Shown here: positions 39,429-47,533 of the stretch, piece after piece | Position numbering within the stretch: position 1 is the stretch's first letter | Layout of the letters: the number at the start of each line of letters is the position of its first letter | Assembly: GCF_040610475.1 (NCBI RefSeq) | Contig: NZ_JBEXMJ010000006.1 | Span: 124,001-188,000 of the forward strand | Reading direction: 5' to 3' | Source of the DNA: Actinopolymorpha sp. NPDC004070 | GTDB lineage: Bacteria; Actinomycetota; Actinomycetes; Propionibacteriales; Actinopolymorphaceae | Length of the DNA: 64,000 nt | Notes under the pieces: model-generated | What the model was told of the DNA's origin: nothing | The model's input: the letters and a program-made list of their open reading frames with translations, nothing else | Databases searched by the model: none | Program-made: the position numbers and the translations under genes

Positions 39429-40382
39429 GTGCCCGACCGCCGACCACCCGCCCGGACCCGGCGTGCCACCAACCGCGACCAGGTTGGTTCCGCACAGTCC
39501 GCCAGATCAGCCAGGTCCGCCGTTCCCGCCGGGACCCACCCGATCGACACCGGCGAGGTCACCCTCACCGCCGACCCGGGGGACCCGGGCGGGTGGTTCG
39601 TGATCGTCAACGGCGTCCCGAGCTCCTACGTCCACCTGGGCGATCCGACCCGGCTGGACTTCGAGTACGTCCGCTGGACCGGCGACATCCTGGACCACCT
39701 GCCGTCCGGCCCGCTGCGGGTCACCCACCTCGGCGGCGCCGGCTGCACCCTCGCCCGCTATGTCACCGCCACCAGGCCGGGCTCGCGGCAAGTGGTGTTC
39801 GAGATCGACGGCGCTCTGGTCGACCTGGTGCGGGAAGGCTTCGGGCTCGTACGCGACCGCGGTATCCGGGTGCGTACCGGTGACGCCCGCGCCGGCCTGG
39901 CGTCGCTGCGGGACGGCTCCCAGGACGTGGTGATCCGGGACGCGTTCACCGGCAACCGGGTGCCCGGGCATCTGACCACGCTGGAGTTCGCGCACGAGCT
40001 GGTGCGGGTGCTGGACGCGTCGGGCGTCTACGTCGCCAACGTCGCCGACCGTACGGAGCAACGCCACGCCCGCGCGGAGGCGGCCACCCTGCGGGAGGTG
40101 TTCGCCCACGTGGCGCTCATCGCCGAGCCGTCACAGCTGCGCGGCCGCAGGTACGGCAACGTGCTCCTGCTGGCCTCCAACGCCGAGTTGCCGCTGGACG
40201 GGCTCACCCGCCGGCTGGCCTCGGGTGCGGTCCGGGCCCGGCTGGTGCTGCCGGACCGGGTGGCCGAACTCGTCGCCGGTCTGCGGCCGCTGCGCGACCC
40301 GGCCGAGCCTGACAAGATCGTCGAGGACGACCTCACCGAGGGCGAGCCACCGCGAGAGCGTACGGAGGACACGTGGGCATGA
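39429..40382 (+). CDS. Spermidine-synthase-like methyltransferase-fold protein
   Basis: A 317-residue protein from GTG 39429. After a basic, disordered leader it has a SAM/decarboxy-SAM binding fold: THLGGAGCTLARYV (glycine loop), VVFEIDGALVDLVREGFGL (acidic ribose contact), RTGDARAGL and VIRDAFTGNRVPGHL. This fits the SpeE-like family lacking proven polyamine activity. Its stop overlaps the next GNAT gene by four bases (ATGA). Confidence 0.8.
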   Translation: MPDRRPPARTRRATNRDQVGSAQSARSARSAVPAGTHPIDTGEVTLTADPGDPGGWFVIVNGVPSSYVHLGDPTRLDFEYVRWTGDILDHLPSGPLRVTHLGGAGCTLARYVTATRPGSRQVVFEIDGALVDLVREGFGLVRDRGIRVRTGDARAGLASLRDGSQDVVIRDAFTGNRVPGHLTTLEFAHELVRVLDASGVYVANVADRTEQRHARAEAATLREVFAHVALIAEPSQLRGRRYGNVLLLASNAELPLDGLTRRLASGAVRARLVLPDRVAELVAGLRPLRDPAEPDKIVEDDLTEGEPPRERTEDTWA

Positions 40383-40861
40383 CGGCACCGGACGTTCGGC
40401 TGCGTACGGTCGAGGATGCCGACCTTGCGTACTTCTTCGTCCACATGCAGGACCCGGAGGCGATCCGGATGGCGGCGTTCACCCCGGCCGATCCCAGCGA
40501 CCGCGACGCGTTCGAGACCCGCTGGCAGCGCATCCGGACCAACCCGACCGGCACCGTGCGGACGATCCTCGCCGACGGGCAGGTCGCGGGGCACGTGGCG
40601 AGCTTCGAGTACGCCGGCAGCACCGAGGTCACGTACTGGCTCGGCCGCGAACACTGGGGTCGCGGCATCGCGACCCGGGCGCTGCGGGAGTTGCTGACCG
40701 AGGTGACGGTCCGCCCGCTGCACGCCCGCACGGTGCAGGACAACGCCGCCTCACTGCGGGTGCTGGAGCGGTGCGGGTTCCGAAGGTGCGGAGAGGCCCG
40801 CGGCTTCGCCAACGGCCGCGGCGCGGAGGTGCCGGAGTTCGTCCTGGTGCTCGACGAGTAG
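40379..40861 (+). CDS. GNAT family N-acetyltransferase (RimJ/RimL type)
   Basis: A 160-residue acetyltransferase. The core is visible: VTYWLGREHWGRGIATRALRELL (acetyl-CoA motif) and ARTVQDNAASLRVLERCGFRRCGEARGF. It resembles the RimJ/RimL branch that modifies protein N-termini or small amines. ATG 40379 overlaps the upstream stop; GTG 40373, closer to GGAGG, is an alternative. Translationally coupled to the SpeE-like gene. Confidence 0.85.
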   Translation: MTAPDVRLRTVEDADLAYFFVHMQDPEAIRMAAFTPADPSDRDAFETRWQRIRTNPTGTVRTILADGQVAGHVASFEYAGSTEVTYWLGREHWGRGIATRALRELLTEVTVRPLHARTVQDNAASLRVLERCGFRRCGEARGFANGRGAEVPEFVLVLDE

Positions 40862-40886
40862 GTCGCTCGTCGAGCCAGGGTCGGCC

Positions 40887-41186
40887 TCAGTCGGAAAGCA
40901 GCCGCTCGACGCGTTCGACCTTGCCGGTGAGCTCGCCGGTGTGGCCGGGACGGATGTCGGCCTTGAGGACCAGGCCGACCCGGGGCGAGGTCGCGGCCAC
41001 GACGTCGACAGCGCGCTTGACCACCGCCATCACCTCGTCCCACTCCCCCTCGATGTTGGTGAACATCGCGTTGGTCTCGTTCGGCAGCCCGGACTCGCGG
41101 ACGACCCGGACCGCCTCGGCGACCGCCTCGCTCACGCTGCCGTCGTCTGCTCCGCTGGCGGGACTGATGCTGAAGGCCACAATCAT
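40887..41186 (-). CDS. Thiamine-binding (MTH1187/YkoF-like) protein
   Basis: A 99-residue protein of the MTH1187/DUF77 family: [79 protein letters not shown]. Family members form ferredoxin-like tetramers and some bind thiamine. ATG 41186 lies 5 bases after the thioesterase stop, so they form an operon, an unusual partnership. Confidence 0.85.
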   Translation of the reverse strand: MIVAFSISPASGADDGSVSEAVAEAVRVVRESGLPNETNAMFTNIEGEWDEVMAVVKRAVDVVAATSPRVGLVLKADIRPGHTGELTGKVERVERLLSD

Positions 41187-41191
41187 GGGTC

Positions 41192-42070
41192 CTACTTTTC
41201 CGTACGCGGAACCTGCCGGATCAACCCCTCCTGGACCACGGAGGCGACCAGCGAGCCGTCCGGGGTGAACAGCCGCCCGGTGGCCAGGCCGCGCGAGTCC
41301 GCCGCCGACGGGGAGACCTGGTCGTAGAGCAGCCACTCGTCGGCCCGGAAGGCGCGGTGGAACCAGATCGCGTGGTCCAGCGAAACCGTCTGCAGGTCGG
41401 GCGCGCCGATGTGGGTGTCGTGCGGCACCAGGGTCGCGCCGAGCAGGGTGAGGTCGCTGGCGTACGCGAGCACGCAACTGTGCAGCACCGGGTCGTCGGG
41501 CAGGGTGCCCGCGGCCCGTAGCCACACCCGGGCCCGGGCAGGGTGCTCCGGATCAGCGGGCACCCCGCCACGTGCGGAGTCTCCGGCGTACCGCACGTCC
41601 AGCGCGGCCCACTCCTCGGCCCACGCGGCACTGGGCCGGCCGGACACCTTCTCCAGCACTTCGCCCAGGGTCGGGCACCGCTCCGGGTCGGGCACGTCCG
41701 GCATCGCGTCCTGGTGCTCGTAGCCGGGCTCGGGAACGTGGAACGAGGCCGACATGTAGAAGATCGTCCGGCCGTGCTGGCGCGCCACCACCCGCCGGGT
41801 GCTGAACGACCGGCCGTCGCGGGTGCACTCGACGTCGTAGACGATCGGCACGCTGGTGTCGCCCGGGCGCAGGAAGTACGCGTGCAGGGAGTGCACGGCC
41901 CGGTCGCGCCCCATGGTGCGGCTGGCCGCCACCAGGGCCTGGCCCGCGACCTGGCCGCCGAACACCCGCTGGAGCCTGGTTTCGGGCTGCCGGCCGCGGA
42001 AGAGGTTGTCCTCGATCTTCTCGAGGTCGAGCAGGTCGCGGAGTTCGTCGAGAGATCGGGGCACGGCCAC
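41192..42070 (-). CDS. tesB: Acyl-CoA thioesterase II (TesB)
   Basis: A 292-residue double-hotdog thioesterase that cleaves acyl-CoA to free acid and CoA. Typical motifs: [35 protein letters not shown], and the catalytic region [20 protein letters not shown]. Start GTG 42070 (GTG 42064 possible). First gene of an operon with the MTH1187-type protein. Confidence 0.93.
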   Translation of the reverse strand: MAVPRSLDELRDLLDLEKIEDNLFRGRQPETRLQRVFGGQVAGQALVAASRTMGRDRAVHSLHAYFLRPGDTSVPIVYDVECTRDGRSFSTRRVVARQHGRTIFYMSASFHVPEPGYEHQDAMPDVPDPERCPTLGEVLEKVSGRPSAAWAEEWAALDVRYAGDSARGGVPADPEHPARARVWLRAAGTLPDDPVLHSCVLAYASDLTLLGATLVPHDTHIGAPDLQTVSLDHAIWFHRAFRADEWLLYDQVSPSAADSRGLATGRLFTPDGSLVASVVQEGLIRQVPRTEK

Positions 42071-42198
42071 ATCGTGCCAGTTGGCCGAGCCGTGTCCCCA
42101 CCTCGGGCGGACGCCGCCTGTCCGTTGGTCGGACCGGTGGTGGGTGCGAGGGCCGCGGTGACCGCACGCGCCGCGGCCCGTGCCGGCGCTGGATGGGC

Positions 42199-42987
42199 TC
42201 AGCGAGGCTCGGAGTCGACGGCCGCCGTCAGCTGCCGGACGCGCTCGCGCAGGTCGGCGAAGTGGTCGCGCATGGCCCGGCGCGACTGCGCCGGGTCGCC
42301 CGACCGGAGCGCCTCCACCACCCGGCGGTGCCCCTGGACCACCCGCACCCGGTCGACCGGCGCCTGTTCCAGCTCCTCGGCCACCTGGTGGTAGATGTCC
42401 CAGAACACCGAGATCAGCTGGATGGCGAGCACGTTGGCCACCGGCGCGTACAACGCCTCATGGAAACGCCGGTCGGCGACGGCGAGATCACCCTCCGCCA
42501 TCGCCTCGACCGCGCGGTCGAGGGACGCGAGCAGGGCCTCGTCGACCGTGCCGGCGACCTGTTCGATCAGGCCGAGCTCGAGCAGTTCGCGTACCTCCAC
42601 CAGGTCGGCGAGGGCGCCGGGATCGTCGCGCACCCGCAGGCGGGTACGGAACAGCAGGCCCGGCGTCACCGCGGTCAGCGGCGCGCTTCCCACGAACGTG
42701 CCGTAGCCGTGCCGGATGTCCACGATGCCGAGCGTGTGCAACGCCCGCAGGGCTTCCCGCACGGAGTTGCGGCTCACGCCCAGCGTGTCGACCAGGGCCG
42801 GCTCGGCCGGGAGTGGCGAACCGGCCGGCAGGCCCTGCTCGAGAATCAGGTCGACGATGCGTTCCTCCAGGTGCCGGCCCCGCCGGGGCCGGCGAACGTG
42901 CGCGTCCCGCCGCCCGTCCTGGCCGTGCTCGCCGCCACGGCTGGGTCGATCGCTGGGCCGATCGCTGGGCCGGTCGTTGTCCGCCAT
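42199..42987 (-). CDS. FadR-subfamily GntR regulator
   Basis: A 262-residue repressor-type protein. An Arg/Asp-rich leader with RPSD repeats is followed by a winged helix (ERIVDLILEQGLPAGSPLPAE, LGVSRNSVREALRALHTLGIV) at about 40-105 and an all-helical FCD ligand domain with metal-binding Asp/His positions (ELLELGLIEQ, RRFHEALYAP, DHFADL). Start ATG 42987, or GTG 42996. It is divergent from the NanA-like gene and probably represses it through the palindrome at 43044-43065. The ligand is likely a sugar acid. Confidence 0.88.
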   Translation of the reverse strand: MADNDRPSDRPSDRPSRGGEHGQDGRRDAHVRRPRRGRHLEERIVDLILEQGLPAGSPLPAEPALVDTLGVSRNSVREALRALHTLGIVDIRHGYGTFVGSAPLTAVTPGLLFRTRLRVRDDPGALADLVEVRELLELGLIEQVAGTVDEALLASLDRAVEAMAEGDLAVADRRFHEALYAPVANVLAIQLISVFWDIYHQVAEELEQAPVDRVRVVQGHRRVVEALRSGDPAQSRRAMRDHFADLRERVRQLTAAVDSEPR

Positions 42988-43043
42988 GGAGTGCACGCCT
43001 TTCGGATCGGGACGAACCTCGGCTAGCGTAACGCTGGATCATC

Positions 43044-43065
43044 AGACATCCCATGTCCCATGTCT
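43044..43065. promoter_or_regulatory. Candidate GntR operator
   Basis: AGACAT (43044-43049) and ATGTCT (43060-43065) are inverted across 10 bases; inside, GACATCCCATGTC is a second palindrome and CCATGTC occurs twice in tandem. It sits within 12-30 bases of the lyase start, overlapping where the promoter and ribosome site should be, and could control both divergent genes. Confidence 0.55.
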
Positions 43066-43075
43066 CAGGAGTGCC

Positions 43076-44029
43076 GTGCCCGCTCAGCCCGCCCAGCCCG
43101 AACAGTCGCCCCGCGCTGTCACCGGGGGCGTGATCCCGCCGGTGTGCACCCCGCTCACCCCGGACCGCGAACTCGACCTCGCGTCCCTCGAACGCCTCTG
43201 CGGCTTCCTGCTCGAGGCCGGCGTGGCCGGGCTCTTCGTGGGCGGGTCGACGGGCGAGACGGCCTACCTCACCGACGACCGCCGCGCCCGGGTGCTGTCC
43301 GCGGTCGTGGAGATCGTCGCCGGCCAGGTCCCGGTGGTCGCCGGCACCATCGACCTGACCACCGACCGGGTGCTCGCCCACGCCCGCACCGCGGCCCGGC
43401 TCGGCGCCGATGCCCTGGTCGCCACCGCGCCGTTCTACGCACCCACCCACCCGGCCGAGATCGCGGTCCACTTCCGGGCCGTCCGGGAGGCGGTGGACCT
43501 GCCCCTGCTGGCGTACGACATCCCGAGCGCGGTGCACACCAAGCTGCCCACCGACCTGGTGGCCGAACTCGCGGCGGACGGCGTACTCAGCGGGCTGAAG
43601 GACTCCAGCGGCGACGTCGACGGGTTCCGGGCCGCATGCGGTGCCACCGCGCGGGTGCCGGGATTCGCGGCGTTCACCGGCTCGGAGACCCACGCCGACC
43701 TCGCCCTGCTGGCCGGCGGTGCCGGGATCGTCCCCGGCCTCGGCAACGTCGACCCGCACGGGTACGTCCGGCTGTACGACGCCGCCCGCCGCGGCGACTG
43801 GGCCGCCGCCACCGCCGAGCAGGAACGCCTCCGCGCGCTGTTCGGGATGATCGGCGTCGGCGACCCGGCCCGGATGGGGCGCTACTCCGCAGCGATCGGC
43901 GCGTTCAAGGCGGCGCTGGTCCACCGCGGCGTGCTCGCCTCCGGCACCACGAGCCGGCCGATGATCGGGCTGGACGCCACCGAGAAGGCCGCCGTGCTCG
44001 GCCACCTCGAACGCGCCGGCCTGTGCTGA
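43076..44029 (+). CDS. DapA-family aldolase/lyase (N-acetylneuraminate lyase-like)
   Basis: A 317-residue (beta/alpha)8 class I aldolase. GTG 43076 follows AGGAG. The 2-keto-acid binding motif is GGSTGE (56-61), matching the GSTGE form common in N-acetylneuraminate lyases; catalytic Tyr147 is in LLAYDIPSAV and the Schiff-base Lys175 in GLKDSSGD. It cleaves or forms a 4-hydroxy-2-keto acid. A directly coupled sialidase-like gene supports a sialic-acid-type substrate, but family members with other sugar acids exist and the YDIP/KDSSGD residues are not decisive. Confidence 0.82.
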   Translation: MPAQPAQPEQSPRAVTGGVIPPVCTPLTPDRELDLASLERLCGFLLEAGVAGLFVGGSTGETAYLTDDRRARVLSAVVEIVAGQVPVVAGTIDLTTDRVLAHARTAARLGADALVATAPFYAPTHPAEIAVHFRAVREAVDLPLLAYDIPSAVHTKLPTDLVAELAADGVLSGLKDSSGDVDGFRAACGATARVPGFAAFTGSETHADLALLAGGAGIVPGLGNVDPHGYVRLYDAARRGDWAAATAEQERLRALFGMIGVGDPARMGRYSAAIGAFKAALVHRGVLASGTTSRPMIGLDATEKAAVLGHLERAGLC

Positions 44030-45267
44030 CCGGGACGACCGCGGTGGAGGACACGGCGCAGGACGCGGTGGAGGGCGCGACGGTGTTCGAGGCCGGGACC
44101 GACGGCTACCACACGTACCGGATCCCGGCGCTCGTGCTCGCCGGCGACGGGACGCTGCTGGCGTTCGCCGAGGGCCGTCGGGACGGCACCGGCGACGCCG
44201 GCCGGATCGACCTCGTACTCCGCCGGTCGGCCGACGCTGGCCGCACGTGGGGCCCGCTCAGGGTGGTCGGCGCCGGCGACGATCTCACCGTCGGAAACCC
44301 CTGCCCGGTGGTGGATCCGGCCACCGGCGACGTCGTTCTGCTCAGCACCTGCGCGGCCGCGGACGCCAGCGAGGAACGCATCCTCGCCGGTCGCGTCGGC
44401 CCGCGGGAGGGCCGCCGGGTGCGCGTCCAGCGCAGTACCGACGCGGGCCGGACGTGGAGCGCGCCGGCCGACGTCACCGGGACGACGAAGCGCCCGGACT
44501 GGCGGTGGTACGCCACCGGCCCGGGACACGGGGTGGCGCTGCGGACGGGCGAGTTCGCCGGCCGGCTGGTCGTACCCGCCAACCACTCCGCGCCCGGCAC
44601 CGGCTACGGCGGGCACCTGTTGCTCAGCGACGACGGCGGCCTCTCGTGGCGGATCGGGGCCGTCGACCCGGGTGGTTCTCTCGGCGCCTCGGGCACCGGG
44701 GAGATCAGGCCGAACGAGACGGCCGCCGCCGAGCTCCCCGACGGCAGGGTCTACGCCGCCACCCGCAACCAGGCCGCTGGGAGCCGCGGTGGCGGCGGTG
44801 GCGGTGGCGGTGGCGGTGGCGGCCCGGCGACCCGGGCGCACGCGTGGAGCTCGTCCGGTGGGGAGGAGTTCGACCGGCCGTACTCCCAGGTGACGGGGCT
44901 GGTCGCGCCGGTCGTGCAGTGCTCGGTGCTGGCGTGTTCGGCACCTGGTGCCGACGATGCCGGTGACGGGCGGCCGGGCCTGCTGGTGTTCTCCGGTCCG
45001 GACGACGTACGCGAGCGGCGCAACCTCACCTTGCGGGTGAGCGCCGACGCGGGCCGCACCTGGGCGCGTTCGGCGGTGGTCTGGCCCGGGCCGGCGGCCT
45101 ACTCCGACCTCGCCCTCCTCGGCAGCGGCGCAGCCACCGGGTCAGACAGCGGCGCGGACACCGGCACCGACACCGGGCGCGCCGAGATCGGGGTGCTGCA
45201 CGAGGCGGGCGAGCGGTCGGCGTACGAACGCATCAGGTTCGTCCGCGTGCCGGTCCGGGCCCTGTGA
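44023..45267 (+). CDS. Sialidase-like enzyme (GH33, BNR repeats), no signal peptide
   Basis: About 414 residues of a six-bladed beta-propeller. The sialidase motifs are present: YRIPAL (first arginine), AFAEGR, four Asp-boxes (SADAGRTWG, STDAGRTWS, SDDGGLSWR, SADAGRTWA), GPGHGVAL, NETAAAELPDG and a final HEAGERSAYERIRF. No signal peptide is visible from any candidate start (GTG 44023, 44044, 44068), so it seems cytoplasmic. GTG 44023 overlaps the lyase stop, giving coupled translation. A run of 12 glycines interrupts the domain. It probably removes a terminal acidic sugar from an imported oligosaccharide for the upstream lyase. Confidence 0.85.
   Translation: MLTGTTAVEDTAQDAVEGATVFEAGTDGYHTYRIPALVLAGDGTLLAFAEGRRDGTGDAGRIDLVLRRSADAGRTWGPLRVVGAGDDLTVGNPCPVVDPATGDVVLLSTCAAADASEERILAGRVGPREGRRVRVQRSTDAGRTWSAPADVTGTTKRPDWRWYATGPGHGVALRTGEFAGRLVVPANHSAPGTGYGGHLLLSDDGGLSWRIGAVDPGGSLGASGTGEIRPNETAAAELPDGRVYAATRNQAAGSRGGGGGGGGGGGGPATRAHAWSSSGGEEFDRPYSQVTGLVAPVVQCSVLACSAPGADDAGDGRPGLLVFSGPDDVRERRNLTLRVSADAGRTWARSAVVWPGPAAYSDLALLGSGAATGSDSGADTGTDTGRAEIGVLHEAGERSAYERIRFVRVPVRAL
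44788..44823 (+). repeat. Poly-glycine (GGT/GGC) run in the sialidase gene
   Basis: Twelve Gly codons in a row, mostly alternating GGT-GGC, forming a 6-bp tandem repeat. It probably codes a flexible surface loop. Length changes would keep the frame. Confidence 0.85.
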
Positions 45268-45288
45268 CGGTCCACGCCCGGGCGGGAC

Positions 45289-46128
45289 TCAGGCCGTGGC
45301 GACCGGGCTGCCCGGTGTGAGGCCCTCCGGGGTCAACGCGCCGTCACCGAACACCAGGGAGTACTCCTCGCGGCCCTTCGTGTGCTTCGTGCGCGCGTCC
45401 ATGTAGCAGACACTGAAGGCGCGGCGGGGAATGTCGGTGGTGTTGACGTCGGAGGAGTGCACCAGCCAGTTGTGCAGGAGGACGGCCTCCCCCGGCTGGA
45501 GTTCGAGGTGGTGCACCTTCTCCGGCAGGCAGTGCTCCTTCGCCTGCTCCTCGGTGAGGAAGCCGGACCCGTGCTCGGGGTTGATCAGGCCCTGCTTGTG
45601 GCTGCCCGGGATCACCTGGACGCAGCCGTTGGCGACCGTGGCCGGGTCCAGCGCGGTCCACACCGTGATCAGCGGGTCGCGGTCGAGGAACGCCCAGCGG
45701 TCCTGGTGCCACGGCAGGAAGGTGCCCTGGCGGGCCGGCTTGTTCATGAACATCGCCCGGAACGCCGAGACCGGAATGTCGCCGTAGGTCTGCCGGCAGA
45801 TCTCCTCGAACAACGGCCGCCGGAGGTAGGACAGGAACAGCGGGTCGAACTCGAGGTCCTGGATCTTGCGGTAGTCCAGCGTCGCGCCCTTCCAGCCCTT
45901 GGACTGCTTCCCGGCGTCGGCGTAGGCGCCGTTGCGGCTGTCGAGCTGCATGAGCAGCCGGTCGTAGTCGATCGCGGCCCGGCCGAGCATGATGTCGTCG
46001 ATCCGGTCACGCAGTCCGGACAGGTCCTCGTCGGACAGGACGCGGCCGAGGACCACGTAGCCGTTCTCGTCGTAGAAGTCCCACTGCTCGGGGGTGACGG
46101 TCGTGACCAGGCCAGTCGTTGCGGTCAT
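45289..46128 (-). CDS. PhyH-family Fe(II)/2-oxoglutarate dioxygenase
   Basis: A 279-residue phytanoyl-CoA dioxygenase-like enzyme. The iron ligands are visible: His-X-Asp in LPWHQDRWAF and the distal His in HNWLVHSSDVNTT; the 2-oxoglutarate arginine is likely in PRRAFSVCYM. The N-terminal DFYDENGYVVLGRVL and GSHKQGL are typical. It hydroxylates an unknown small substrate. The start follows AAGGAGAG. A candidate AraC site lies about 80 bases upstream, and the araC-type gene is next on the same strand. Confidence 0.87.
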   Translation of the reverse strand: MTATTGLVTTVTPEQWDFYDENGYVVLGRVLSDEDLSGLRDRIDDIMLGRAAIDYDRLLMQLDSRNGAYADAGKQSKGWKGATLDYRKIQDLEFDPLFLSYLRRPLFEEICRQTYGDIPVSAFRAMFMNKPARQGTFLPWHQDRWAFLDRDPLITVWTALDPATVANGCVQVIPGSHKQGLINPEHGSGFLTEEQAKEHCLPEKVHHLELQPGEAVLLHNWLVHSSDVNTTDIPRRAFSVCYMDARTKHTKGREEYSLVFGDGALTPEGLTPGSPVATA

Positions 46129-46206
46129 TGCTCTCCTTGGCTTAGTTCCGGCTCTCCGGCTTCTCCGGCAACTTCCGTCACGCTAGGCCCGGGGCACGCA
46201 CGGCGG

Positions 46207-46237
46207 AATGGATGCGGTGAATGCCGGGATGGACAAT
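46207..46237. promoter_or_regulatory. Candidate AraC-type binding site upstream of the PhyH gene
   Basis: On the minus strand TCCAT occurs twice exactly 21 bases apart (46208-46212 and 46229-46233 on the plus strand as ATGGA), inside longer similar words. Two directly repeated half-sites at 21-base spacing are typical of AraC/XylS regulators, which is what the adjacent gene encodes. Confidence 0.5.
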
Positions 46238-46279
46238 CTGAACCTCGGCGCCCACCGACCGGCCGGAGCCGGCCACCGT

Positions 46280-47197
46280 TCAGCCGGACTGGCTCACCGG
46301 GTCCAGGAGGCGGCGGTACTCCGACGGGCTGCGGCCGAACCGCGACCGGAACGCCCGGCTGAAGTAGTACGGGTCGTCGTAACCGACCTCGCGGGCGACC
46401 GCCCTGATCGTCAACTGCCGGTCGGTCAGCATGGTGGCCGCCCGGTCCAGCCGCAACCGGGTGAGGTACTGCAGCGGGGTGACGCCGAGCACCCGGCCGA
46501 AGACGCGGTTCAGATGCTGCCCGCTGAACCCGGACCTGCCGGCCAGGTCGTCCAGCGTGGTCCGCCGTCCGATCCGTTCGGTGAGCTCGTCCAGCACCCA
46601 GGCGACCACCGGGTCGACCGGGCGGGGCCGCAGCAGGCCGAGTTCGGCGTCGTGCACCAGCAGTTCCAGCGTGACCAGCTGAGCCCAGGCGGGCAGCGTG
46701 AGCCGGGTCAGCCGGGGGTCGCGGTCCCACTCGGCGATCGCCGAACGCAGGTGCCCGGCCAGCCGGGTGCCGGGCCGCACCGAACGGACACGGGGCGGGC
46801 GCAGCAGGTCGAAGACGTCCTGGCCGCCGGCCAGCGAGGCCTCCACGTGCAGCGAGCCGAGCACCACGCGCCGGCTCATCGGCGCGGCGTGGTGCGGCAC
46901 GCCGGGCGGGACGACCAGCAGGTCGCCGGCGGCGAGCGGAACGGGTTCGTCGCCGAGGACCCAGGTCACCCTGCCCTGCCGCACGAAGATCAGGTTGTAG
47001 TCGGGCACGGTCCGCCGTTCGAGCGTGTAGCCGTTGTCGCGGACCTGCCGTGAGCCCATGGCCCCCACGGCCCGGATCTGCGCGTTCGCGAGTACGAAGT
47101 CCAGCAGCGGCGGGGTGACGCGCGGATCGTCCGGGTCGCGTTCCTCGCGCGGGTCCGGCGATCCGGGCGCGTCGTGTGGGTCGTCCCCGGGGCTCAT
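46280..47197 (-). CDS. AraC-family transcription regulator
   Basis: A 305-residue regulator. An N-terminal cupin sensor (YNLIFVRQGRVTWVLGDEPVPLAAGDLLVVPPGVPHH; core LAAGDLLVVPPGVPHH) precedes two helix-turn-helix motifs at about 205-300: TLDDLAGRSGFSGQHLNRVFG and IRAVAREVGYDDPYYFSRAF, ending SPSEYRR. It likely activates the downstream PhyH gene in response to a sugar or derived metabolite. ATG 47197. Confidence 0.9.
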   Translation of the reverse strand: MSPGDDPHDAPGSPDPREERDPDDPRVTPPLLDFVLANAQIRAVGAMGSRQVRDNGYTLERRTVPDYNLIFVRQGRVTWVLGDEPVPLAAGDLLVVPPGVPHHAAPMSRRVVLGSLHVEASLAGGQDVFDLLRPPRVRSVRPGTRLAGHLRSAIAEWDRDPRLTRLTLPAWAQLVTLELLVHDAELGLLRPRPVDPVVAWVLDELTERIGRRTTLDDLAGRSGFSGQHLNRVFGRVLGVTPLQYLTRLRLDRAATMLTDRQLTIRAVAREVGYDDPYYFSRAFRSRFGRSPSEYRRLLDPVSQSG

Positions 47198-47290
47198 ACG
47201 GCGATCGTCCCTCGCCGCCGGCCGCGACGGACTCCGGGCCCGGGGGTGGTCGGTGGTTGACTGGACGGCGTCGAGTGCGAGGAGAAGCCG

Positions 47291-47503
47291 ATGTGCCGAA
47301 GCATCAAGACCCTGCGGGCGCCGTACGTCGAGTCCGCCACGTCCACCGACGTGCACGCCGCCGCGCTGCAGTACGTCCGGAAGATCTCCGGGTTCCGCGC
47401 CCCGGCCGCCCACAACGCCGAGGCCTTCGACGCCGCGGTGGAGGCGGTCGCCAAGGCCACCCAGGACCTGCTGGACGGGCTGGTCGTCCGCGGCCGGGTC
47501 TGA
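47291..47503 (+). CDS. DUF2277 protein
   Basis: A 70-residue protein starting MCRSIKTLRAPYVESATSTD, the exact style of DUF2277, a small family that is widespread and of unknown function. The N-terminal Cys-Arg could bind metal; the remainder is helical (HAAALQYVRKISGF, EAFDAAVEAVAKATQDLLD). RBS GAGGAGAAG just upstream. Divergent from araC. Confidence 0.88.
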   Translation: MCRSIKTLRAPYVESATSTDVHAAALQYVRKISGFRAPAAHNAEAFDAAVEAVAKATQDLLDGLVVRGRV

Positions 47504-47533
47504 GCCGGGGCCCGAGGGTTCCGGATCACCGGA

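Noticed and set aside
44788-44823. Phase-variable switch in the sialidase gene
   Set aside because: The repeat unit is a multiple of three, so length changes do not shift the frame.
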